Assembly (NCBI GenBank): GCA_021783175.1
Contig: JAJXUF010000008.1
Location: forward strand, 3,386-67,385
Length of the DNA stretch: 64,000 bases
Origin: Pseudomonadota bacterium
GTDB taxonomy: Bacteria; Pseudomonadota; Gammaproteobacteria; Acidiferrobacterales; UBA6901
Direction of reading: 5' to 3'
Under the pieces are notes generated by a model, which did no database searches, was not told the origin of the DNA, and saw only the letters and a list, made by a program, of their open reading frames with translations. Both the position numbers and the translations under genes were made by a program. The stretch's first letter is position 1, and each line of letters starts with the position of its first letter. This document shows positions 28,116-37,938 of this stretch, one piece after another.

Positions 28116-30851
28116 ATGGCTGCGTCAAAGACCACGGGTCCCGCACATGCGGTTTATCTGAAGGATTATCGGCCGCCGGATTACCGTATTGAGTCCGTCG
28201 ACCTGACTTTCGACCTTGGCGAAGAGATGACCCTGGTGTATGCGCGCCTCAACGTGGTGCGTAATGGCAGCGAGCCATCCAGACCGCTTGTGCTTGATGG
28301 CCGTGAACTGGAACTGAAATCCGTGGAGCTCGACGGTCGCCGTCTCAAACCACACAAGGACTATGTGGTGGGGCCGGAGTCCCTGACTATCGGGCGCGTT
28401 CCCGAGCGTTTTGTGCTGGATATCGAAACGAGGATCCGGCCGCAAAGCAATACCTCTCTGACCGGGCTTTACGTTTCCGGTGGAAACTTCTGCACCCAAT
28501 GCGAGGCCGAAGGTTTTCGCAAAATTACGTATTACCTCGATCGGCCGGACGTCATGGCGCGCTACACCACGACTATCGTGGCCGACAAGAAACGCTGTCC
28601 GGTTCTACTTTCAAACGGCAACCCGGTGGAGCAAGTCGACCTGGCCGATGGTCGCCATCGTGCCAAATGGGTCGACCCATTTCCGAAACCTTCCTATCTT
28701 TTTGCACTGGTCGCTGGCGACTTAGCGCGAGTGGTCGACCAGTTCGTGACCCGCTCTGGCCGCGCGGTCCAGTTGCACATGTATGTGCAGCACCACAATG
28801 CCGACAAGTGTGCGCATGCCATGGCGTCACTGAAGAAGGCGATGCAATGGGACGAGCTTGTGTACGGAAGAGAGTATGACCTCGATATATACATGATTGT
28901 GGCGGTCGATGATTTCAACATGGGGGCGATGGAGAACAAGGGCCTCAACGTTTTCAATTCCATGTATGTTCTCGCTAAACCGGAGACCGCCACTGATGCA
29001 GATTATCAGGCCATCGAGCGGGTTATCGGCCATGAGTACTTTCACAATTGGTCTGGTAATCGTGTCACTTGTCGTGACTGGTTCCAGCTGAGCTTAAAGG
29101 AAGGGTTCACAGTTTTTCGCGACCAAGAATTCAGCGCCGACGTGACGTCGCGCGGTGTGAGGCGAATACAAGACGTCAACGTGCTACGCACACATCAATT
29201 CCGTGAGGACGCCGGCCCGATGGCGCATCCTGTGCGACCGGAATCGTACGTCGAGATAAACAACTTCTACACGATGACTGTCTACAACAAGGGCGCCGAA
29301 GTGGTGCGTATGCTGCAGACGATTGTGGGTGCCGAAGGATTTCGCCGTGGAACCGACCTGTATTTCGGGCGGCATGACGGCCAGGCTGTGACCACAGACG
29401 ACTTCGTCAGGGCGATGGAAGATGCAAACCAAATCGATTTGTCCCAATTCCGCCGCTGGTACAGTCAGGCCGGAACGCCACAGCTGCGCATCGGGCGCGC
29501 CTATGATGAGCGGTCGCGGACTTACGTGTTGCATGTAAGCCAGAACTGTCCGGCTACGCCGGGCCAGCCGCATAAAGAACCATTTCACATGCCGTTTGCG
29601 ATTGCGCTGCTGGATGCCGAGGGTCAAGAATTGCCTTTAAGGCTTCTCGGCGAACCAGCGGGCGTGACCGGCAATCGGGTGTTGCAGTTGCGTCAATCGG
29701 AAGAGACTTTCGTGTTCGTCGATATACCACACGAACCGGTCCCGTCACTGTTGCGCGGTTTCTCTGCGCCTGTCAGAGTCGAGGTAGATCTGAGTAACTC
29801 GGAGCGCTCCTTTCTCATGGGGCACGACACTGATCCGTTTGGCCGCTGGGAGTCCGGCCAGCAGTTGGCAGCCAAGTTAATTCTCGATCTGACAGAGCGG
29901 ATCCAGCAGAAGCGCTCACTGTCCCTCAGTGCTGAATTCGTCGACGCATTCCGCGCGACCCTTTGTGACGAAACTCTCGACCGGGCTCTGGTAACCCAGG
30001 CGCTGACCTTGCCGTCAGAGACCTATCTTGCCGAGCTGATCCAACCGATCGATCCGCAGGCGCTGCATGAAGCGCGTATGTTTGTTCTGAGGACTCTGGC
30101 TGAAACACTGCGTCCTGAGTTACGCGTGGCGCATGAATCAAGTGCGGATTCGGGAAGTTTCGACGTGAGCCAAGAATCCGTCGGACGACGTAGTCTCAAG
30201 AACCTTTGCCTATTCTTCCTTGCGCAACTTGAAGATAAGGACAGCCGTGCCTTGTGTGTGGCGCAGTTTCGCAGTAGCAGGAATATGACTGATGTCATGG
30301 CAGCATTGCATGCAATAAGTAATATCGACTGCGCGGAGCGACATGAACTGCTCGGCGAGTTCTATGACAAGTGGCAGAACGACCCGCTCGTGCTGAACAA
30401 GTGGTTTGGCCTGCAGGCAACTTCACGCCTGCCGCAAACACTTGCCGATGTAAAAGCGCTGGCGCGTCATCCGGCCTTTACCCTTAGGAATCCAAATCGC
30501 GTGCGTGCCCTGATCGGCTCCTTTTCCACCGGCAATCCGGCGCGGTTTCATGATCGTAGCGGTGAGGGCTATAAATTTCTTGCCGATCATGTGCTCAAGC
30601 TTGATCGATTGAATCCGCAGGTGGCAGCCCGGCTGGTCAGCGCGCTGAGTTTGTGGCGCAAGTATGAACCACGGCGCCGGGCGCTGATGAAAGGGCAGCT
30701 TCAGCGCATCGTGCGCCAGCGTTCGATATCCAAGGATGTACGGGAAATAGTATCCAAAAGTCTCGAGGGTTCTACCGGTACCGTCGAAAAGGCGACTCTG
30801 CCCAAAGCGCGGCGTCGGCAGAAGCGTTCAGGGTCAAGGCGCAACGCCTAA
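28116..30851 (+). CDS. pepN: Aminopeptidase N (M1 zinc metallopeptidase)
   Basis: A 911-residue cytosolic broad-specificity aminopeptidase. It has the exopeptidase motif [12 protein letters not shown] and the zinc motif [14 protein letters not shown] followed by the third ligand in [14 protein letters not shown]. The start at 28116 begins a typical PepN N-terminus; sequence upstream in frame is Pro-rich and unlikely to be coding. It is about 40 residues longer than the E. coli enzyme, partly through a basic C-terminal tail ([14 protein letters not shown]) that is unusual for the family. A 6-bp inverted repeat at 28066-28083 lies between it and tal. Confidence 0.96.
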   Translation: MAASKTTGPAHAVYLKDYRPPDYRIESVDLTFDLGEEMTLVYARLNVVRNGSEPSRPLVLDGRELELKSVELDGRRLKPHKDYVVGPESLTIGRVPERFVLDIETRIRPQSNTSLTGLYVSGGNFCTQCEAEGFRKITYYLDRPDVMARYTTTIVADKKRCPVLLSNGNPVEQVDLADGRHRAKWVDPFPKPSYLFALVAGDLARVVDQFVTRSGRAVQLHMYVQHHNADKCAHAMASLKKAMQWDELVYGREYDLDIYMIVAVDDFNMGAMENKGLNVFNSMYVLAKPETATDADYQAIERVIGHEYFHNWSGNRVTCRDWFQLSLKEGFTVFRDQEFSADVTSRGVRRIQDVNVLRTHQFREDAGPMAHPVRPESYVEINNFYTMTVYNKGAEVVRMLQTIVGAEGFRRGTDLYFGRHDGQAVTTDDFVRAMEDANQIDLSQFRRWYSQAGTPQLRIGRAYDERSRTYVLHVSQNCPATPGQPHKEPFHMPFAIALLDAEGQELPLRLLGEPAGVTGNRVLQLRQSEETFVFVDIPHEPVPSLLRGFSAPVRVEVDLSNSERSFLMGHDTDPFGRWESGQQLAAKLILDLTERIQQKRSLSLSAEFVDAFRATLCDETLDRALVTQALTLPSETYLAELIQPIDPQALHEARMFVLRTLAETLRPELRVAHESSADSGSFDVSQESVGRRSLKNLCLFFLAQLEDKDSRALCVAQFRSSRNMTDVMAALHAISNIDCAERHELLGEFYDKWQNDPLVLNKWFGLQATSRLPQTLADVKALARHPAFTLRNPNRVRALIGSFSTGNPARFHDRSGEGYKFLADHVLKLDRLNPQVAARLVSALSLWRKYEPRRRALMKGQLQRIVRQRSISKDVREIVSKSLEGSTGTVEKATLPKARRRQKRSGSRRNA

Positions 30852-30896
30852 ATAGCATTTGGTTTCTTGGCGCGTCGCGCTGGTGATTAGGCGTTG
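30842..30896. repeat. Inverted repeat spanning two convergent stop codons
   Basis: CAACGCCTA at 30842-30850 and TAGGCGTTG at 30888-30896 are exact complements, and each contains the last codons of its gene (pepN and the DUF465 gene both end Asn-Ala-stop). The 37-base interval could form a bidirectional terminator, but there is no T-tract. Confidence 0.45.
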
Positions 30897-31093
30897 AGGT
30901 CCGGAATCATCCGGCTTTCCAGACGAGCTATGAAATCCTTGAGCTGTAATTTTCGCTTTTTCATCCGGCGTAATTGCAGCTGGTCTACAGCTGGATCCGC
31001 TGAAAGGCGCTCAATGATTTCATCCAGGTTCCGGTGCTCGGCGCGTAACTCGAGCAGATGCTGTTTCAATACATCGTAGTGTTGGCTTTCCAT
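30887..31093 (-). CDS. YdcH-type DUF465 family protein
   Basis: A 68-residue helical protein: MESQHYDVLKQHLLELRAEH, then LDEIIERLSADPAVDQLQL, then basic MKKRKLQLKDFIARLESRMIP. The pattern and length match the DUF465/YdcH family of small, probably coiled-coil cytosolic proteins of unknown function. The ATG at 31093 removes a non-conserved 17-residue extension. It is convergent with pepN. Confidence 0.85.
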   Translation of the reverse strand: MESQHYDVLKQHLLELRAEHRNLDEIIERLSADPAVDQLQLRRMKKRKLQLKDFIARLESRMIPDLNA

Positions 31094-31278
31094 ATTTCTT
31101 CCGGCTGGGCCGAATATCACACAAACGCGCAAGGCGCTTCGCACTTCTAAGTGGCCGCCAGGGGGGCAGGAAGCCTTTCGAACCGCCCCAATCTGTGACG
31201 GGTGCGTCCCTGCTTATCCGGCTCAGACCCCGTTTTGGACTATTATATATAAATATATGCCACATGGAGGCCGAAATC

Positions 31279-31530
31279 ATGAGGCGGCATGATTATCCAT
31301 CTCCTCGGGACATCGGTCTCCGCCTGCCGTCCGAATTCCGTTCGGACAGGTATTGCGCGGGTTTTGAGCATGCCTTAAAGGGCGGTCACCTTACTGAAAC
31401 GGAATTTCTGCGGCTATCCTTTCGCATGGGGTTCCGTGCCGCCAAGCGCTACTTGCGCGAATTGCGAAGACAGCAGGGGATAATCGAGTTTCCTCTGCGG
31501 GCGCGCTTTCGCATGACTGCGATTCCCTAG
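31279..31530 (+). CDS. Small basic hypothetical protein
   Basis: An 83-residue basic protein, not recognised. It begins MRRHDYPSPRDIGLRLPSEF and contains a helical central part (LTETEFLRLSFRMGFRAAKR) rich in Arg. The ATG at 31279 has GGAGG at 31266-31270, good spacing. Upstream lies an A/T-rich tract (31241-31258) with several TATA-like hexamers that may hold the promoter. There is no signal peptide. Confidence 0.6.
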   Translation: MRRHDYPSPRDIGLRLPSEFRSDRYCAGFEHALKGGHLTETEFLRLSFRMGFRAAKRYLRELRRQQGIIEFPLRARFRMTAIP

Positions 31531-31575
31531 CGACAAAAGCCGCACTGATTCGCGATGGCGTGCTAATTAGTAATG

Positions 31576-31608
31576 GCTTGCACCTGTTCACAGGACAGCT
31601 GTGCAAGC
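31576..31608 (+). terminator. Hairpin downstream of small basic gene
   Basis: GCTTGCAC at 31576-31583 pairs exactly with GTGCAAGC at 31601-31608, and CTGT/ACAG extends the stem inward past a two-base bulge. It starts 46 bases after the stop at 31530. There is no long T-run, so it may be a weak or Rho-assisted terminator. Confidence 0.4.
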
Positions 31609-31745
31609 TTCGTGGAGTTCCAACTTTTCCTGGCAGTTTGTCCATCAGTGTGGGTCTGTCATTGTGCGCGCAGCGATATTGTGACGCGTTTTTCCATTCA
31701 TCCGGTCGACATGTCCTTCTGTCTCTGCGCGGTTGAATACTTCCC

Positions 31746-31773
31746 TTGATTGATGGGAAATGCTGCCTAATAT
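31746..31773 (+). promoter_or_regulatory. Weak promoter candidate for envelope/peptide ABC operon
   Basis: TTGATT (31746-31751) and TAATAT (31768-31773) are spaced by 16 bases and lie about 140 bases before the first lipoprotein gene. Each hexamer matches the sigma-70 consensus at four of six positions. Confidence 0.3.
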
Positions 31774-31913
31774 CAGGATGGATGGGAACCGGAGAGGTCG
31801 GACGTCGTGTTTTCAGCATGACCAGGGATCAGGGACGCTAAGCTATCGACACCCGGGACGCTGGTCCAACCCCCTACGCGAATAATCATTTCAGTTAAAG
31901 CCAGGAAGCCACC

Positions 31914-32363
31914 ATGACGCGAAAAGTATTTCGTTTATCTGCCGTAGTGATAGTTGCAGCGCTGCTTCCGGCATGCGCAGCCAGCATACACGGGACCGTG
32001 CATCTGGTGGATGCAAACATGAAACCTGTCGCCACTGATAATCCGCAGGGAAGCGTTGTTAACATGATCAATACAAGCGTGCCGCTCGAGCAGGCTTCAC
32101 ATTCGGTGGCTGTTGACGCGAAGGGCCATTTTGCATCGGTCAAGGATAGCCTGCAGCCTGGAAAATATCAGGTAGAGGCAACTCGCATAGGTTATATGAC
32201 TGCAACCAAGACTGTTGATTTAGGCAAGTACACGCAAAAGCGGTTGGATTTTAATCTCAAGCGAATAGAGGAGGGCGAGAGTAAATCCATCAATGGTTCG
32301 GCAACTGACCAGGACAAAATCATCAATCCCGGAGAAGTTGATATACAGCCACCGATGATGTAG
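31914..32363 (+). CDS. Small lipoprotein with carboxypeptidase-regulatory-like domain
   Basis: A 149-residue lipoprotein. The signal sequence ends VAALLPAC, with the lipid-anchored Cys near residue 21. The mature part (SIHGTVHLVDANMKPVATDN ... SLQPGKYQVEATRIGYMT) has the beta-sandwich pattern of carboxypeptidase-regulatory/Ig-like modules, and GKYQVEATRIGY is the conserved strand. AGGA precedes the ATG. It is followed after about 105 bases by a larger lipoprotein with the same type of domain, so the two probably form one operon. No specific function is known. Confidence 0.75.
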   Translation: MTRKVFRLSAVVIVAALLPACAASIHGTVHLVDANMKPVATDNPQGSVVNMINTSVPLEQASHSVAVDAKGHFASVKDSLQPGKYQVEATRIGYMTATKTVDLGKYTQKRLDFNLKRIEEGESKSINGSATDQDKIINPGEVDIQPPMM

Positions 32364-32468
32364 CAGTGCTGCGCGCGGCCTTTGCGCCGTGCGTTTGTAT
32401 CAACGCTAAGACCTAAAACTAGAGCGCATATTGAAGCGCGATCAAGTACGCCCAAAACACTGGCCGCA

Positions 32469-35072
32469 ATGGTGAAAAAGAATATGGATCGTCAACGCAT
32501 CTTCGCCCCAAGGCAGTTCCTTCAGTCGATATTTGCCTTATCCGTTTTTTTTGTTCTGGCTGGTTGCGGCCAGAAGCTTGATCTCGATGTCAGCGCCAAA
32601 ATGGACGGTCAGGCGGCCCCGCAGGCCCATGTGATTGTTGATGGCAAGGACATCGGCGCCACCGACGCGCAAGGGCATTTCACCAAGTCGATTCGCAAGA
32701 AAGCCGGAGCCCAGGTAGACCTGCAGGTTGCCAAGGAGGCGCCGGGTTACCGGATCGAGCCCTGGAAGACGAGTTTCATAGTCAAGCTGCCAAAAGATGG
32801 GCAAGTCGACAAGTACAATTTTGATGCCGATCTTCACGCGACTCGCTTTGTCACGCTGACGGTGACCGAGAAGGGCAAGCCGGTTGCCGGGGCTGTCGTA
32901 CGCGCTTGGGGCAAGGAAGTGGGCCAGACTGATGACGCGGGTCAGTTTCAGTATCAATACAAAATGCTCCCGGCGAAGGGCGCCGATTTGACCGTGAGCA
33001 AGTCTGGCTATTCCACGTGGCAGAAGACGGGCGAGCTTGAGCCCGGCGCGCAATTGCAGGTGACTCTATCGAGAGAGGCCATTGTCGGTCTTTCTGCACT
33101 GACCGATTCGTATGGTCGCGTAAGCGGCGTGTCAGGAATCAGCGTAAGCGTAAATGGCCGGAACGTCGGCCACACGGATGCGCGCGGCAATCTTACCTAC
33201 CGCTACGGCGGGGAACCAGGGAGGAAAGTGCAGTTTGTGCTTTCTGCACCGGACTATGTGCCGGCAACTTCCAAAGTCACCATCAGGCTGGAGGGTAATC
33301 AGGGGATTCAACGCTATTTCTATCCCCTCAACCCGAAGCCGATACGTATCGCGGTATTCCGTTTCGCGGGCAATACGCCAAACGTGGATCTGAAGGCAAT
33401 CGGCGAGGAGGCCGAATCGGATGTGGCGAGGCAGTTTGCCCGCTACCCGGTATTCAGTGCCGTACCAAGTACCGAACTCCAGTCGCAGATGGAGCGCTCA
33501 CGGATCACTCTCAAGAGAATTACAACACGCGGATGGCGGGGCACTTCCCTCGAGCGCAGTGTAGACGTGGTAGTGGTCGGGAGTGTCGCCAAGGAAGATA
33601 ACGGCTATATCGTTGAAGCCAAGTTCTACAACATCAACGGCAAACTGATGTTGAGCGAAGTCAGTCATGCACGCAAGTCAGACGACATCAACAGCGCGGC
33701 CCGCGAGATTGTCGCGAGTGCGATCGAACATTTCCCATTCGAAGGCAATGTCGTGGCAAGTGATGGCAATCGCTACCGAATCAACATTGGTAGGCCATAT
33801 CGTGTCAGCTGGGGCACTGAGCTTGAACTGACTCGACCAGTTGTCAGCGCAGCGGGAAAACTTGAAGGCTTTCGCAGAGTCGGAGATCTCAAAGTAAAGC
33901 GCTCGAGCAGTGATGGCTCCTGGGCGGAGGTCGAAGGTCCAACCAAAGGCGAGAAAGTGGCCCTCGGTGACAGGGTTGTGCGTCAGGTGGGCAGCGAAGG
34001 TGGACGCGAGAAGGCAAGTTCCTATTTCGTGCTGCTGGCCAAGGGAGGCGTGTCTCCGGATCTCGCCCCGCTCGCAGGCGTCAATGTCTACCTGAATGAC
34101 AACTGGTCCGGCACAACTGATGCAAACGGCAAGGCGCAGGTTCCGGTACGTATCGGCAAGCGTTACAAGATGTTGCTTTATCGCGAAGGGTATCAGGATA
34201 TCAACGAAAGGATCCGCATCGAGAAGAACCAGGAGCTGAAGCAATTCGCGCTGAAGGTGAACAACGCCCTTTTCAAAGTCGATTCGAAGCCGAGCGGCGC
34301 AACCGTCTTCATCGACGGACAGGAGGTCGGCAAGACACCAATACTCGCCGGCACCTTGGTTAATCTCGGTTTCCATACTGTCAGACTATCGCTTGGCGGT
34401 GATTACCGTGATTGGCAAAAAGTGGTCGAATTCGATAAGAAGGTCGAAGATCGAACCGGCGATGCGAGTATCGTCCTGCACAAGGACTACCTGAAGATCG
34501 GAAACGAGGCCATGTCCAAGGGCGACGTCGATGGTGCGATTCGCGCCTATTCCAGTGCCAAGACCGGGCATCCCGACTATTCGCAGTGTCACGAACGCCT
34601 GGCGCAGATCTACCTGGACGATAAAAAGGACTATGACAGCGCGATCCGGGAATTCCAGGACGTACTGTCGTTGCCGGAAAACAGTCAGCTAATACACAAG
34701 CAGTACGCTGTGACCTTCACAAACCTGGGCCATGCCTATTACGAGAAGGGAAATCAGCTGGTGGAGAGCGATCCTACCAGTGCGGCGCAATACTTTGCCA
34801 AGGCCGTGCAGGCGCTGCAGACTGCCAGAGAAAATACACGCTTCTTTCCTGACGATCAGTACGACGAGGCCGTGCACGATACGTACTATTATTTGGCGCT
34901 TTCTTACGACAAGCTCTATCTAGTAACGCGGAAGCCCGGGATCAAGAACAGTGCTGATCTGGCCTGGCGGAATTACTTCGACTTTTTCCCGAAGAAGCTT
35001 GAGGGCAACCCTGTATACGAACAGGCTCGCGCTGCGGCGCGCCAGTACTGGGCACAGATCAAGCAAAATTGA
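32469..35072 (+). CDS. Multidomain lipoprotein: Ig-like repeats, CsgG/FlgT-like, PEGA, TPR
   Basis: An 867-residue lipoprotein (lipobox VFFVLAGC). Domains in order: three carboxypeptidase-regulatory/Ig-like modules (about 40-285; DGKDIGATDAQGHF, GKEVGQTDDAGQF, GRNVGHTDARGNL); a segment resembling the CsgG/FlgT/LpoB fold (about 290-520; IRIAVFRFAGN, VDVVVVGSVAKEDNGYIVEA); another Ig-like module (NDNWSGTTDANGKA); a PEGA domain (about 600-660; VDSKPSGATVFIDGQEVGKT); and C-terminal TPRs (from about 673; GDVDGAIRAYSSA). The ATG at 32469 or 32484 is likely. The order suggests a scaffold between outer membrane and peptidoglycan. It heads a tight operon. Confidence 0.8.
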   Translation: MVKKNMDRQRIFAPRQFLQSIFALSVFFVLAGCGQKLDLDVSAKMDGQAAPQAHVIVDGKDIGATDAQGHFTKSIRKKAGAQVDLQVAKEAPGYRIEPWKTSFIVKLPKDGQVDKYNFDADLHATRFVTLTVTEKGKPVAGAVVRAWGKEVGQTDDAGQFQYQYKMLPAKGADLTVSKSGYSTWQKTGELEPGAQLQVTLSREAIVGLSALTDSYGRVSGVSGISVSVNGRNVGHTDARGNLTYRYGGEPGRKVQFVLSAPDYVPATSKVTIRLEGNQGIQRYFYPLNPKPIRIAVFRFAGNTPNVDLKAIGEEAESDVARQFARYPVFSAVPSTELQSQMERSRITLKRITTRGWRGTSLERSVDVVVVGSVAKEDNGYIVEAKFYNINGKLMLSEVSHARKSDDINSAAREIVASAIEHFPFEGNVVASDGNRYRINIGRPYRVSWGTELELTRPVVSAAGKLEGFRRVGDLKVKRSSSDGSWAEVEGPTKGEKVALGDRVVRQVGSEGGREKASSYFVLLAKGGVSPDLAPLAGVNVYLNDNWSGTTDANGKAQVPVRIGKRYKMLLYREGYQDINERIRIEKNQELKQFALKVNNALFKVDSKPSGATVFIDGQEVGKTPILAGTLVNLGFHTVRLSLGGDYRDWQKVVEFDKKVEDRTGDASIVLHKDYLKIGNEAMSKGDVDGAIRAYSSAKTGHPDYSQCHERLAQIYLDDKKDYDSAIREFQDVLSLPENSQLIHKQYAVTFTNLGHAYYEKGNQLVESDPTSAAQYFAKAVQALQTARENTRFFPDDQYDEAVHDTYYYLALSYDKLYLVTRKPGIKNSADLAWRNYFDFFPKKLEGNPVYEQARAAARQYWAQIKQN

Positions 35073-35098
35073 GTCCGATCGACCTGCAGGGGCGGGAC

Positions 35099-36373
35099 AT
35101 GATCATGCGCGGCCGCGTACGCGACATCATTTGCGTTGTGATGCTGTTGTTAATGGCGGCCGCGTACGCTACCGATCCCGTGGCCGTGCGACCCGCTTCG
35201 CAAGGGGCGACATCGCTGGCCATAGGCGAGCAACTACTTGGGCCGCCGCCGATGCCGGCAGCGTCTAACGCTGCCGGCTTGGGCGCAACCGGGCAGTCAT
35301 CGCAGGCGAACGTGGTCACGGCGATCCAGCCGCTTTATGTGCATCCGCTGATGCCGATCGAGTCTGGCCGCAATGAATCCAACCCGTCGTGGTCGCCGGA
35401 CGGCAATCTGATTGCCTTCGAGCGCAGCCGTGAGGACAAAAAAGACATCATGATTGCTCGGACAGACGGCACCATCGTGCGCGATATCTACTTCAAGCTT
35501 AATGAGGGCAGGGGAGGTAACGCGTTCTTCTTTCCCGGCGTTTCCGACGAAACAAGCTATAACGCGGGTATAACCTGGTCGCCCACGGGGAACAGAGTGG
35601 TTTTTATGAGCAACGGCGGTGAAGGAAACTACGACCTCTATCTCACCGATTTCGGAGGTACCACGACACGCCTTACTTATAACCGGCAAAAGGATGGACA
35701 TGCCAATTGGTCGCCAACCAATGACCAATTGGTTTTTGTTTCCGGGCGTAGCGGCGAAGGAGATCTGTACCTGCTGAATCTTGCCCCCCGCGTACTCACA
35801 AGACTCACATGGGGACACCGGCCGTTTTTGTATCCCCAGTGGTCACCGGACGGGCGACGTATCGCAATGGTGCACGGCAGCAACGCGAATCACCACATCT
35901 ATGTCATTGATGACATTACACGACCCAGACAGACGCTTCACCCGCTGACCACATGGGCGTATGACGATTTGCGCCCGATCTGGTCGCCGGATGGCAGCAA
36001 GATTGCCTTCTATTCCAACTACAACAAGGATAACGACCCAAAGACATGGTCGATAATCGTTGTCGCGGCAGATGGTTCCGATCCGAAAGAGGGAAATGGT
36101 CTGGCAGCGAAGGTCGTTGCGACCAATGTTGTTGCCGATGTCGAGCGTGGTCCGGTCTGGATGCCGGACAGCAACCGTATTGTCTATGCCAAGAACGACA
36201 GCAAGGCGTATAACCCGATTTACATAGTGGACTTGTTGCATCACACCAATCTTCCGCTTGAGACAGGCACGAAAATGAATCATGACATTGCCTGTTCTTC
36301 GCGGGGTGTCCTAGCTTTTCGGGCGCAAGTGAACCAGTGGGATCAAATATTCGTGGCCGGACTACAGAACTGA
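35099..36373 (+). CDS. Periplasmic TolB-like PD40 beta-propeller protein
   Basis: A protein of about 424 residues with a signal peptide (VVMLLLMAAAYA) and six PD40/TolB-type blades: NPSWSPDGNLIAFER, ITWSPTGNRVVFMS, ANWSPTNDQLVFVS, PQWSPDGRRIAMVH, PIWSPDGSKIAFYS and PVWMPDSNRIVYAK. This is the propeller of TolB without its N-terminal domain. It should act as a periplasmic interaction platform. An ATG at 35105 is an alternative start. It begins 26 bases after the upstream stop and ends 3 bases before the next gene, so co-transcription is near certain. Confidence 0.85.
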   Translation: MIMRGRVRDIICVVMLLLMAAAYATDPVAVRPASQGATSLAIGEQLLGPPPMPAASNAAGLGATGQSSQANVVTAIQPLYVHPLMPIESGRNESNPSWSPDGNLIAFERSREDKKDIMIARTDGTIVRDIYFKLNEGRGGNAFFFPGVSDETSYNAGITWSPTGNRVVFMSNGGEGNYDLYLTDFGGTTTRLTYNRQKDGHANWSPTNDQLVFVSGRSGEGDLYLLNLAPRVLTRLTWGHRPFLYPQWSPDGRRIAMVHGSNANHHIYVIDDITRPRQTLHPLTTWAYDDLRPIWSPDGSKIAFYSNYNKDNDPKTWSIIVVAADGSDPKEGNGLAAKVVATNVVADVERGPVWMPDSNRIVYAKNDSKAYNPIYIVDLLHHTNLPLETGTKMNHDIACSSRGVLAFRAQVNQWDQIFVAGLQN

Positions 36374-36376
36374 CCG

Positions 36377-37879
36377 ATGCGAAACATGAAAAGAAACATC
36401 CGATTGATCGGTTATGTTGTCGGGTTGTCGTCACTAGTCGTGGCGGCAACCGCCGCAGCGAGCGCAGCCGATTCCGGCCCCGTGGCGCAGGCCATGAAAT
36501 TCTACGAAATGCATCACTACAGCGGAGCTGCCTCAGTACTGCGTACTGCACTGCCGACACTTGATCCCTCCCACCAGGCAGCGGGTGAATTGGCGCTTGG
36601 AATGATTTATACAAAAAGTGCGGCTTTGCATCGGGAGCTAGCCAGTGCGGCTGCGCTTGCGCAGGTAGATTATTTTTCGCGCCTTGCGCGTGAACGCGGC
36701 AAGAATGTCAGTCGTGCGGCGCCCCTTTTTCTCGGAGAGGCGCTGTTGGCGCAAAACAGGGCGCGGGATGCCGCCGCTGCATTCAAGGGCCTGTTGGCGC
36801 GGCGCGGGATTCCTCTGCGCGATCGCATGCTTGCGCACATCAATCTCGGATTATGCTATCAAAAGATAGGGCAACCCGGAAACGCTGCGCGTCAATGGAA
36901 CGAAGCGAAGAGTTCTGACCCAGAGATCAGAATGGCGCTCGCCGCAAGCTACGGCCGGGCCGGGATGAGGCAAGCAGGGGGCATCGCCGAAAGCGCACGC
37001 CGCGCCGCCGGCGGCAAAGTGTCGGAAATGATGCGCGAGGACCTCTTGTCGGTGTATGCAAATGAGGGTGAAGTCGACAAGGCGTTCGCGCTGTTGCAGC
37101 ACATTGATCTTAACGCTCCCACATATACCGAAGTGCTTGGCAAATCGGACACGCTTAATTTTTACAGCCCTTATCTGTTGGGCGACTTGGCGCGCCTCGA
37201 TGAGCGTGCTGCAATCGTCTACCTGAACAAGGCGGAACAGGATCCGACCCTGAAGGGCACCGCAGAATACTATCTTGGCAAGGCATACGTCATGGACGGC
37301 CAGCCACAAGCCGCGGCGCGTGCCCTAGATGATTTCATGGCGCAACCTCAATTTGCCTCCCAGATTCGCGACCGCGCACGAGTGCGGCGCGCGACGGTTG
37401 ACTACCTGCTTTCCAGACGCGCTCAGGCCCTGAGTGAGTGGGACAGTATGACTCAGGAGCATCCGGACGATGTCGATCTTCTGGCGCAAATTGTGCTGGC
37501 ATGCCGCAGCGTCGCAGCCGATTGTCCGAAAATAGTGACGCGTGCCGCCATGACCGCTGATGCCGGTCAGGGCCGGCGCTATGCCGGCCTAGATGTGGCA
37601 GTAGGGCGTTACTACTTTGACAAGCAGAATTATTCGAAGGCTATCTGGTACATGGAAGCCGGACGCGACAAGGGAAACAAGAACAAGATCGAGGCGAATG
37701 ATCCCATTATGCTTGTTGATCTTGCGTCGGCCTATTACAAAACGATGCTCTATTCCCAGAACCTTGAAATTTATTTCGGGATGAGCAGCGAGTACCCGGA
37801 AGTGCGTCAGATTCAGGATGCTGTGCAAGGAGTCTATTCCATGGTGCAGCGGAGCGCAGGCGACGTGAAAATATTTTGA
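36377..37879 (+). CDS. Secreted TPR-repeat protein
   Basis: A 500-residue protein with a signal peptide (GLSSLVVAATAAASA, cleavage near residue 31) and multiple TPR-like helical pairs: AMKFYEMHHYSGAASVLR, LFLGEALLAQNRARDAAAAF, AHINLGLCYQKIGQPGNAAR, TAEYYLGKAYVMDGQPQAAA and AVGRYYFDKQNYSKAIWYM. Expected in the periplasm, it likely binds partner proteins. A start at the ATG at 36386 is also possible. It lies 3 bases after the propeller gene and 59 bases before the ABC binding-protein gene. The specific role is unknown. Confidence 0.8.
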   Translation: MRNMKRNIRLIGYVVGLSSLVVAATAAASAADSGPVAQAMKFYEMHHYSGAASVLRTALPTLDPSHQAAGELALGMIYTKSAALHRELASAAALAQVDYFSRLARERGKNVSRAAPLFLGEALLAQNRARDAAAAFKGLLARRGIPLRDRMLAHINLGLCYQKIGQPGNAARQWNEAKSSDPEIRMALAASYGRAGMRQAGGIAESARRAAGGKVSEMMREDLLSVYANEGEVDKAFALLQHIDLNAPTYTEVLGKSDTLNFYSPYLLGDLARLDERAAIVYLNKAEQDPTLKGTAEYYLGKAYVMDGQPQAAARALDDFMAQPQFASQIRDRARVRRATVDYLLSRRAQALSEWDSMTQEHPDDVDLLAQIVLACRSVAADCPKIVTRAAMTADAGQGRRYAGLDVAVGRYYFDKQNYSKAIWYMEAGRDKGNKNKIEANDPIMLVDLASAYYKTMLYSQNLEIYFGMSSEYPEVRQIQDAVQGVYSMVQRSAGDVKIF

Positions 37880-37938
37880 GTCATGTTCTGCGAACGGTAA
37901 TCGGTCAACCATACAATTCGAGAGTGAGAGAGGTCGGT

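Larger units (their letters stand above)
31531..31913. other. Intergenic region before envelope operon
   Basis: About 380 bases with no convincing gene. It holds a strong hairpin (31576-31608) and a weak promoter candidate (31746-31773), both listed separately. Confidence 0.4.
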
